This document shows positions 1 through 6,370 of a stretch of 38,819 nucleotides of DNA, in pieces. The DNA is from Pseudomonadota bacterium (GTDB taxonomy: Bacteria; Pseudomonadota; Gammaproteobacteria; Burkholderiales; Burkholderiaceae_C). Location: the NCBI GenBank assembly GCA_018241185.1, contig JAFEEH010000046.1, forward strand, positions 1 to 38,819, in the 5' to 3' direction. The notes beneath the pieces are model-generated. The model did not search any database. It had not been told where the DNA came from and saw only the letters and a list, made by a program, of their open reading frames with translations. A program made the translations under genes and the position numbers. Each line of letters starts with the position of its first letter. Position 1 is the first letter of the stretch.

Positions 1-1116
1 ACCGTGCCCGCGTGGGAAAACGAGGCCGACGCCGCCGCCATCCTCTCGTCCAGCCGGCCGGGGCCGGACGACATCACCCAGCTGATCTACACCTCGGGCA
101 CCACCGGCGAGCCCAAGGGCGTGATGCACAGCGCCAACACGCTGATGGCCAACATCCGCCCGTATGCCGAGCGCTTGCACCTCGGGGCAGACGACGTGGT
201 GCTGATGGCATCGCCCATGGCGCACCAGACGGGCTTCATGTACGGCCTGCTGATGCCGATCATGCTGCGCGCCTCGGCCGTGCTGCTGGACGTGTGGGAC
301 GCCGCGCGCGCCGCGCAGATCGTGCGCGAGGAAGGCGTCACCTTCACGATGGCCTCCACGCCCTTTCTCACCGACCTCACGCGCCAGGTGCGCGAGAGCG
401 GCGAGCCGGTACCGACGCTGCGCACCTTCCTGTGCGCGGGCGCGCCCATACCGGGCCCCGTGGTGGAGCAGGCGCGCGACGCGCTGGGCACCAAGATCGT
501 GTCGGCCTGGGGCATGACCGAGAACGGCGCCGTCACGCTGATCCGCCTGGAGGACGACGACGAGCGCGCCTTCACCACCGACGGCTGCCCGCTGCGCGGG
601 GTGGAGCTGAAGATCGCCGACGAGACCGGCACCGAGCTGCCGCGTGGCGAATCCGGCCGCCTGCTGGTGCGCGCGGCTTCCAACTTCGGCGGCTACCTCA
701 AGCGCCCGCAGTGGAACGGCACCGATGCCGAAGGCTGGTTCGACACCGGCGACCTCGCGCGCATGGATGCGGGCGGCTACATCCGCATCAGCGGGCGCAG
801 CAAGGACGTGATCATCCGTGGCGGCGAGAACATCCCCGTCTTCGAGATCGAGTCGCTGCTGTACCGGCACCCGGCCATCGCGCAGGTGGCCATCGTCGCC
901 TACCCCGACGAGCGGCTGGGCGAGCGCGCCTGCGCGGTGGTGGTGGCCAAGGCCGGCCAGTCCATCGACCTGCCGGAGGTGGTGCGGTTCCTCAAGGAGC
1001 AGAAGGTGGCGGTGCAGTACATCCCCGAGCGCTTGATGGTGCGCGAGAGCATGCCGGCCACGCCTGCCGGAAAGATCCAGAAGTTCAAGCTGCGCGAGCT
1101 GGTCGCTGCAGGCTAA
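1..1116 (+). CDS. AMP-forming acyl-CoA ligase, 3' part (5' end outside window)
   Basis: Activates a carboxylic acid to its CoA thioester through an acyl-adenylate. The reading frame is open to the left edge, so the N-terminal roughly 170 residues of this usually 540-residue family lie outside the window; the GTG at base 4 is not a credible start. Visible are the phosphate-binding loop YTSGTTGEPKG near the start, the A8-type block with GWFDTGDL and SGRSKDVIIRGGENI, and the C-terminal catalytic lysine in PAGKIQKFKLRE. The overall look is closest to cyclohexanecarboxylate-CoA ligase (AliA-like) proteins, but the substrate cannot be read from the sequence. A solute-binding protein gene follows after 46 bases on the same strand, which suggests that uptake and activation of one organic acid are co-expressed. 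Confidence 0.9.
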   Translation, partial: TVPAWENEADAAAILSSSRPGPDDITQLIYTSGTTGEPKGVMHSANTLMANIRPYAERLHLGADDVVLMASPMAHQTGFMYGLLMPIMLRASAVLLDVWDAARAAQIVREEGVTFTMASTPFLTDLTRQVRESGEPVPTLRTFLCAGAPIPGPVVEQARDALGTKIVSAWGMTENGAVTLIRLEDDDERAFTTDGCPLRGVELKIADETGTELPRGESGRLLVRAASNFGGYLKRPQWNGTDAEGWFDTGDLARMDAGGYIRISGRSKDVIIRGGENIPVFEIESLLYRHPAIAQVAIVAYPDERLGERACAVVVAKAGQSIDLPEVVRFLKEQKVAVQYIPERLMVRESMPATPAGKIQKFKLRELVAAG

Positions 1117-1162
1117 GAACCACGGCACGGACCGTGCCCGACGACAAGCAGGAGACAAGTCC

Positions 1163-2146
1163 ATGATCGCAAGCATCCCTCGCCGCGCGATGTGCGCCGG
1201 CGTCTTCGGCATCGCGTTCGCCGCCCTCGCCGCAACGGCCACGGCGCAGAACGCCTGGCCCGCCAAACCCATCCGCGTGGTGGTGGGCTTCGCGCCCGGC
1301 GGCAGCACCGACGTGATGGCGCGCATCGCCGCCCAGTCGCTCACCGAATCGCTGGGCCAGCCCGTGCTCATCGACAACAAGCCCGGCGCCAGCGGCAACA
1401 TCGCGGCCTCGGAGGTGGCGCGTGCGGCCTCGGACGGCCACACCTTCCTCATCGCGCCGACTTCGGTGGAAACAGCCAACCCCTGGCTGTTCAAGTCGAG
1501 CGTGCTGCCCTCGCGCGACCTCGCGCCGGTGGGCAGCATCGGCAAGACCCAGATGTACCTGGTGGCCAAGCCGCAGATCCAGGCCACCGACGTGCGCGAA
1601 CTGGTGGCGCTGGCCAAGGCCAGGCCGGGATCGCTCTCGTACGCCTCGGCCGGCAGCGGCACGCCGCCGCACCTGGCCTGCGAACTCTTCAAGCAGGCCA
1701 GCGGCACCTACATCACGCACATTCCGTACCGCGGTGCGGCGCCGGCGCTGCAGGACGTGATGGCGGGCCAGGCCGATTTCGTCTGCGACCCCGGCATCGC
1801 GTTCCCGCACATCCGCAGCGGCAAGGTCAAGCTGCTGGGCGTGGTCAGCGCCAAGCGCTCGCCTTTCTTCCCCGAGGTGCCCACGGTGGGCGAGCAGGGC
1901 GTGCAGGGCGCCGACCTGGACATCTGGTTCGGCATGTGGGCGCCCAAGGGCACGCCGCCGGAGGTGCTGGCACGCATGAACCGCGACCTGGCGAGGGCGC
2001 TCGCGCTGCCGTCGACCCGGCAGCGGTACGGCGACCTGGGTGCCGAGCCGGTGGCGATGGAGACGGCCGAGTTCCGCAGCCTGCTCGATCGCGAGGGCAA
2101 GCAATTGGCCACCCTGATCCGCGAGCAGAAGATCGCTGCGGAATGA
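1163..2146 (+). CDS. TTT-family (Bug/TctC-like) periplasmic solute-binding protein
   Basis: Periplasmic receptor of the tripartite tricarboxylate transporter family, delivering an organic anion to a TctA/TctB membrane pair. The 327-residue length is normal. An N-terminal signal peptide (MIASIPRRAM then a hydrophobic stretch) ends near ATAQ, and the mature part opens with the family hallmark WPAKPIRVVVGFAPGGSTD followed by IDNKPGASGNIA. The ATG is supported by AGGAGA about ten bases upstream. The upstream acyl-CoA ligase fragment and this gene probably form one transcript. A tctB-tctA pair lies 1.3 kb downstream on the same strand, separated by an opposite-strand gene, so it may serve this receptor. 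The ligand is unknown; Bug proteins typically bind carboxylates or aromatic acids. Confidence 0.92.
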   Translation: MIASIPRRAMCAGVFGIAFAALAATATAQNAWPAKPIRVVVGFAPGGSTDVMARIAAQSLTESLGQPVLIDNKPGASGNIAASEVARAASDGHTFLIAPTSVETANPWLFKSSVLPSRDLAPVGSIGKTQMYLVAKPQIQATDVRELVALAKARPGSLSYASAGSGTPPHLACELFKQASGTYITHIPYRGAAPALQDVMAGQADFVCDPGIAFPHIRSGKVKLLGVVSAKRSPFFPEVPTVGEQGVQGADLDIWFGMWAPKGTPPEVLARMNRDLARALALPSTRQRYGDLGAEPVAMETAEFRSLLDREGKQLATLIREQKIAAE

Positions 2147-2352
2147 AGGCCATGCGCAGATGACGAGGCTGCGTGCGGCCATCCGGCGCTGCACCACGCC
2201 GGGCGGTCTTGACGAATCCGTGGGCCTGCCGGCCGTCGTGCAGCGGAGCCGCGCCGCGCCCGTTCCCGAGATCGTCACGTTCGTGACCAATTTGGCCGCA
2301 ACGCCCGCTGGACGGGCGCTGGCGGCCGATTGCACTTTCGCCTTCTCGGTTC
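2147..2352. other. Convergent intergenic region with two hairpin-forming segments
   Basis: This gap lies between the ends of two convergent genes. It contains a 12-base inverted repeat (CGCTGCACCACG at 2187-2198 against CGTCGTGCAGCG at 2234-2245, one mismatch). It also has a second stem built from GGCCGC/GCGGCC outside GCCCG/CGGGC at about 2293-2327. Neither is followed by a T-run, so a rho-independent terminator is not evident; they could still protect the mRNA 3' ends. The second structure overlaps a partial copy of the repeat listed at 2300. Confidence 0.5.
2300..2340 (+). repeat. Partial copy of a dispersed Comamonadaceae-type intergenic element
   Basis: A block of about 31 bases starting at 2301 (ACGCCCGCTGGACGGGCGCT and onward to CGATT) matches, with one mismatch, the corresponding part of the full copy at 17793-17852 read on its minus strand. 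The left half of the element (the GATAGCTGCTC core) is missing here, so this looks like a truncated or decayed copy in a convergent gap. Confidence 0.55.
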
Positions 2353-3297
2353 TCAGGCCAGGTTCGACTGCCACGCCAGCGTCGCTGCCGCGAGGTCTTC
2401 CAGCGCAGTGCCCACGGCCTTGAACACCGTGCGCTCGTGCGCGTCGTGCCGCCCGCTGCGTTCGCCACGGCACAGCTGCGACAGGGTGGCGTGCACCCCG
2501 TCCGGCGCGAGCAGGCCGGCCGCGATCGCATCGAGCAGGTCGCCCGCCTTGCGCAGGGCCTCGTCGGTGTCGATGCACACGCGCGCGCCACCGCCGAAGC
2601 AGGCAGGGTCGGCTTCCTTCATCTGCGGCGTGAAGCTGCCGATCAGGTCCAGGTGCGAGCCCGGTGCTAGCCAGGCGCCGCGGACCAGCGGCACCGCGGC
2701 CAACGTCGCGCAGCTCACGATGTCGGCCGTGCGCACGGCGGCTTCCAGGTCGGCGACGGCCTGTGCCGCCACGCCCTCGGCCCGCCACTGCGCGGCCAGT
2801 TCTTGCGCGCCTTCGGGTCGGTGGTTCCACACCAGCACGCGGTCGATGCCGGGACGTACGCAGCGGATGGCCTCCGGCAGCAGGCGGGCGATGCGCCCGC
2901 AGCCCAGCACCAGCAGCACCCGCGCATCCGGCCGCGCCAGGAAGGACGCACCGAGCGCCGCCGCGGCGGCGGTGCGCCTCGCCGTGATCTCGTTGCCGTC
3001 CATCAGCGCCAGCGGCACGCCGGTGGTGGCGTCGTACAGCATGTAGGTCGCGTGCAGGCCGGGCAGGCCACGCGCGCTGTTGGCCGGAAAGATGTTGATC
3101 GTCTTGATGCCGAGGTACGCATCGCTCCATGCCGGCATGACCAGCACCGTGCCGGCATGGGCCGTGTCCTGGCCGAGCGTGTGGACGTGCCGCGCCGGCA
3201 CGGAGGTGCCGTGCGACGCGAAGGCTGCACGCAGCGCGGGGAGGAGCGCATCGAAGGGCAGGGCGGTGCGCAGGGCTGCGGCGTCGAAGGTCTGCAT
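2353..3297 (-). CDS. Ornithine cyclodeaminase / mu-crystallin family protein
   Basis: NAD(P)-binding protein of the ornithine cyclodeaminase/mu-crystallin superfamily, which includes ornithine cyclodeaminase and reductases of cyclic imino acids such as delta1-pyrroline-2-carboxylate. Of 314 residues, the N-terminal half carries the family lysine in GIKTINIFPAN (about residue 65) and GNEITARRTAAAAALGA. A Rossmann loop VLGCGRIA lies near 130-137 and IGSFTPQMKEAD later. I chose the ATG at 3297 because the protein aligns from MQTFDAAALR; the frame continues upstream but without family-like sequence. The gene sits on the opposite strand between a solute-binding protein gene and tctBA, so its link to transport is only positional. 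Whether it is a deaminase or an imino-acid reductase cannot be decided from sequence alone. Confidence 0.85.
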   Translation of the reverse strand: MQTFDAAALRTALPFDALLPALRAAFASHGTSVPARHVHTLGQDTAHAGTVLVMPAWSDAYLGIKTINIFPANSARGLPGLHATYMLYDATTGVPLALMDGNEITARRTAAAAALGASFLARPDARVLLVLGCGRIARLLPEAIRCVRPGIDRVLVWNHRPEGAQELAAQWRAEGVAAQAVADLEAAVRTADIVSCATLAAVPLVRGAWLAPGSHLDLIGSFTPQMKEADPACFGGGARVCIDTDEALRKAGDLLDAIAAGLLAPDGVHATLSQLCRGERSGRHDAHERTVFKAVGTALEDLAAATLAWQSNLA

Positions 3298-3467
3298 GGG
3301 CCCAGTATGGGGCGGCCGCCCGCCCACCCGTGCACGGGCCGGGCGCGGTGCTAGGGACAACCCCTACGTAGTACCCACGGCGCGCGGGTCAGACGGCGAT
3401 CAGGGATGAAAGCTGACCATCACCGGACTTTCCATCGCGCGAGTCCTTGACCGGCCGCATCTATTTC

Positions 3468-3893
3468 ATGATCGACAAAAATCTAGCAAGAGGCATATTC
3501 ATCCTGCTGTTCGCCATCCTCTTCGGCGTGCCGGCAGTGCTGAACTACCCCATCGGCCACTTCGCCCGCGGCGGGCCGGGCCTGTTCCCCACCATGGTCT
3601 CGGTCCTGCTGGGCATGATCGGGATCGCGATGATCGTGCGCTCGCGCTTCGTCAAGAGCGAGCCGCTGTCGCTGAACGTGAAGAACATCGCGATCATCGT
3701 CGGCAGCCTGTGCGCGTTTGCCATCATCTCCGAACACGTGAACATGATCGTCGGCATCGTCGCGATGGTGTTCATCGCGGCGATCGCCGGGACCAACTAC
3801 TCGTGGCTGCGCAACGTGAAAATCTCCGTCGCGCTGGTGCTCATCGCCTTTGGATTCCAGAGGCTGCTGGGCTTGAATCTGCCGCTGTATTGA
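3468..3893 (+). CDS. tctB: Tripartite tricarboxylate transporter small membrane subunit TctB
   Basis: Small membrane subunit of a TTT transporter, about 141 residues, with four hydrophobic segments. The first begins in MIDKNLARGIFILLFAI, the family's usual N-terminus, followed by GPGLFPTMVSVLLGMIG, a recognisable TctB stretch. I prefer the ATG at 3468; an in-frame TTG at 3447 would add seven residues (MTGRIYF) that do not look like the family, and neither start has a strong ribosome site. The stop is ten bases before the tctA start, so the two are co-translated. Unusually for the family, no solute-binding protein gene lies directly upstream on this strand; the nearest ends at 2146. Confidence 0.9.
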   Translation: MIDKNLARGIFILLFAILFGVPAVLNYPIGHFARGGPGLFPTMVSVLLGMIGIAMIVRSRFVKSEPLSLNVKNIAIIVGSLCAFAIISEHVNMIVGIVAMVFIAAIAGTNYSWLRNVKISVALVLIAFGFQRLLGLNLPLY

Positions 3894-3903
3894 GGTCCGG
3901 GCC

Positions 3904-5430
3904 ATGGAAGCACTCCACAACCTCGCCTTCGGCTTCGAGCACGCGCTCACGCTGCACAACCTGATGTACTGCGCCATCGGGTGCATCGTCGGCACCCTGG
4001 TCGGGCTGCTGCCCGGCCTGGGGCCGCTGGCCACCATCAGCGTGCTGCTGCCGCTGACCTATTCGATCGACACCACCAGCTCGCTGATCATGCTGGCCGG
4101 CATCTACTACGGGGCCCAGTACGGCGACAGCGTCAGTGCGATCACGATGAAGATGCCGCATGCCAGCAGCATCGTGGCGTGTATCGACGGGTACGCGATG
4201 ACGCTCAAGGGGAAGACGGGCCTGGCCCTGTTCACGGCGGGGGTCTCCAGCTTCATCGGCGGCACGGTCGCCATCGTGGTGCTGGTGTTCCTTGCGCCCA
4301 AGCTGGGCGAAGTGGCCTTCCTCTTCGGGCCGGCCGACTACTGCGCCCTGATGATGGTGGGCTTCTTCTGCGTGAGCTTCGTGACCACGGGCAGCCTGCT
4401 CAACGGTCTCGCGATGTGCCTGGTCGGTGTTCTGTTGGGCCAGATCGGCACCGACGTGAACAGCGGCATGCAGCGCTACACGATGGATCTGCCGTTCCTG
4501 GCCGACGGCGTGAGCCTCGTGAGCATTGCGCTGGGCTGTTTCGGGATTGCGGAGATCACCAAGAACCTCGATTCGAGGCAGGAGCGTTCGCCCTTCAACG
4601 GGCAGATCAAGCTGCTGCCCACCTGGCCCGAGTTCAAGCGCATCTGGCCGAGCGCACTGCGCGGCAGCCTGGTCGGCTCGCTGATCGGCGTGCTCCCCGG
4701 CGGCGGCGCTGCCATCGCCCAGTTCGCGGCCTACGCGCTGGACAAGAAGGTCAGCAAGTACCGCCACGAGATCGGCACCGGCTGCATCGAGGGCGTGGCC
4801 GGCCAGGCCGCGGCAGACGAGGCGGCTGCGCGTACCAGCTTCATTCCGCTGATGAGCATCGGCATCCCGGAGAACCCGGTGATGGCCCTGATGATGGCGG
4901 CATTCATCATCAAGGGCATTCAGCCCGGCCCGAACATGATCGCGGGTCACCCCGAGATCTTCTGGGGCCTGGTGGCGAGCATGTGGGTGGGCGGCTGCTT
5001 CCTGCTGGTGCTGAACGTGCCGCTGGTGCGCTACCTGCTGTCGATCTTCAAGATCCCGTACAACGTGCTGTTCCCGGGCATCCTGTTCTTCTGCTGCATC
5101 GGCACCTACAGCGTGAACAACAACCTCGATGACCTGTACATCACGGCGTTGTTCGGCATCCTGGGCTTCGTCTTCATGCGATTGAAGCTGGATTCGGCGC
5201 CGCTGATGCTCGGCTTCATCCTCGGGCCGATGCTCGAAGAGAACTTCCGCCGCGCGATGCTGATCAGCCGGGGCAGCTTCGGCGTCTTCGTGCAACGTCC
5301 GATCAGCGCCACGCTGCTGGGCCTGGTCGCGATCTTCATCGTCTGGCAGTTCATCGCCTTCGTGCTGGATTCGCGCAAGCGCCGCGGCATGCCACCGGTG
5401 GAGCCCGAACCGGCACTCGAGTCGCACTGA
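3904..5430 (+). CDS. tctA: Tripartite tricarboxylate transporter large permease TctA
   Basis: Large membrane subunit of a secondary, ion-driven TTT transporter that takes organic anions from a periplasmic binding protein. The 508-residue length is standard. It is hydrophobic nearly throughout and carries both signature glycine-rich loops in inverted halves: GLLPGLGPLATISVLLP near residue 38 and GVLPGGGAAIAQF near residue 260. A charged tail (DSRKRRGMPPVEPEP) ends the protein in the cytoplasm. It forms a unit with tctB just upstream and is followed by a strong intrinsic terminator. Likely receptors are the protein at 1163-2146 or, in trans, the one at 29193-30179; Comamonadaceae commonly have many more receptors than TctAB pairs. 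Confidence 0.95.
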   Translation: MEALHNLAFGFEHALTLHNLMYCAIGCIVGTLVGLLPGLGPLATISVLLPLTYSIDTTSSLIMLAGIYYGAQYGDSVSAITMKMPHASSIVACIDGYAMTLKGKTGLALFTAGVSSFIGGTVAIVVLVFLAPKLGEVAFLFGPADYCALMMVGFFCVSFVTTGSLLNGLAMCLVGVLLGQIGTDVNSGMQRYTMDLPFLADGVSLVSIALGCFGIAEITKNLDSRQERSPFNGQIKLLPTWPEFKRIWPSALRGSLVGSLIGVLPGGGAAIAQFAAYALDKKVSKYRHEIGTGCIEGVAGQAAADEAAARTSFIPLMSIGIPENPVMALMMAAFIIKGIQPGPNMIAGHPEIFWGLVASMWVGGCFLLVLNVPLVRYLLSIFKIPYNVLFPGILFFCCIGTYSVNNNLDDLYITALFGILGFVFMRLKLDSAPLMLGFILGPMLEENFRRAMLISRGSFGVFVQRPISATLLGLVAIFIVWQFIAFVLDSRKRRGMPPVEPEPALESH

Positions 5431-5462
5431 CACCGAAACGCGCCCCACGGGGGCTCGACAAC

Positions 5463-5497
5463 AAGGCTGGTCGCTTCGGCGGCCGGCCTTTTCTTTT
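5463..5497 (+). terminator. Rho-independent terminator of tctBA
   Basis: A 12-base-pair stem (5463-5474 with 5479-5490, including two G-T pairs) closes on a TTCG tetraloop, an extra-stable loop. The downstream arm runs into TTTTCTTTT. It lies 33 bases after the tctA stop. The opposite strand begins its stem with AAAAGAAAA, so it may also limit read-through of the minus-strand gene ending at 5508, though the T-run favours the plus strand. Confidence 0.88.
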
Positions 5498-5507
5498 GGT
5501 GCGTACT

Positions 5508-6113
5508 TCAGCGCACCAGCGCCTCGTAGGCCGCCCGCGTGTGCGGCGACACCGAGTCCAGCACCTGCTGGTAGGGCGTCTGGTGGCGCGACAGCAGGCG
5601 TGCCGAAGCCACCGTCTTCGAGCGGCAGAACCAGTGGCAGGTGTGCTGCATCAGGTACAGCTCGGCGGTCATCATGTAGGCCTTGGACTTGGGCGGCAGA
5701 TCGAGCGCGTTGCTGGCGCTCGCTTCGATGCCGCGCGCGTGCACGGCGAACACCTTGCGCGCATCGAAGAGCCGATGGCCCGGCAGCAGCGGCTGCGCGT
5801 AGGGGATGGCGAAGGGCAGTTTGCTCACCTGTGCCAGCGGGGCTTCGATCTTCGAGAAGTCGGCCACGAAACTGTTGAACTGGTTTGCCAGCGCCTGCTC
5901 GGTGCCCTGCAGCACGCCCCACACCTGCTCGCGCCGCTCGGCGTCCTTCTCGTCGAGCCAGCGCAGGTAGCCTTCGGTGAGGTTCTCCATCAGCTGCTCG
6001 ATCTGGTATTTGCCCAGCGCACTGCCGAGCAGGGCGATGCGCCGCTGCTGCTCGCGGTTCTTGAGGATGTAGGCACCGAGGATGGCGAAGGCCATCAGGG
6101 CTAGAAATTCCAT
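5508..6113 (-). CDS. Membrane-anchored hypothetical protein, one N-terminal transmembrane segment
   Basis: Protein of about 201 residues of unknown function. The start at 6113 is chosen because the sequence there, MEFLALMAFAILGAYILK, forms a clear single membrane segment followed by a positively charged stop (KNREQQRR). The rest is soluble and mostly helical, with EKDAERREQVWGVLQGTEQ suggesting a coiled coil. I recognise no catalytic motif. The sequence looks like a conserved hypothetical family of Comamonadaceae, but that is recall, not a search. It is divergent from the GspE-like ATPase gene, with 257 bases between the two starts, and has no operon partner. Confidence 0.72.
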   Translation of the reverse strand: MEFLALMAFAILGAYILKNREQQRRIALLGSALGKYQIEQLMENLTEGYLRWLDEKDAERREQVWGVLQGTEQALANQFNSFVADFSKIEAPLAQVSKLPFAIPYAQPLLPGHRLFDARKVFAVHARGIEASASNALDLPPKSKAYMMTAELYLMQHTCHWFCRSKTVASARLLSRHQTPYQQVLDSVSPHTRAAYEALVR

Positions 6114-6370
6114 GGAAGGCTCGGCCGGTGGATGGGAAGGCAGGGGTCGCCAGTGTAGGCAGGCGGCCCCCGGCCAATGGCCGATTGCCACTTTCGTATC
6201 CATTCCGGGCGCTCCCCGCGCGCTGCAAGTGCCGCATTGCGCTGTTGTCCTGCAATTGCAGGGCCCATCGGTGTCCATAGTGGGGCCGCCGTTGATACAG
6301 TGCCGAGCCCAGGGAGTCTTGCGCGCCATGCGCGCCTGTCGAGCGGGTGTGTCCCGCCATTGTCTTTGCC
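6114..6370. promoter_or_regulatory. Divergent intergenic region with a perfect 14-base palindrome
   Basis: This region separates the starts of the membrane protein (minus) and the GspE-like ATPase (plus). It holds CCTGCAATTGCAGG at 6249-6262, a perfect palindrome about 110 bases before the ATPase start and an A/T-centred site in otherwise GC-rich DNA. It is a plausible binding site for a dimeric regulator. I cannot identify convincing -35/-10 pairs for either gene. Confidence 0.4.

Noticed and set aside
4-6. GTG at base 4 as the start of the first ligase gene.
   Set aside because: The frame is open to base 1, and a protein starting here would lack the whole N-terminal part of the adenylate-forming domain; it is simply cut by the window edge.
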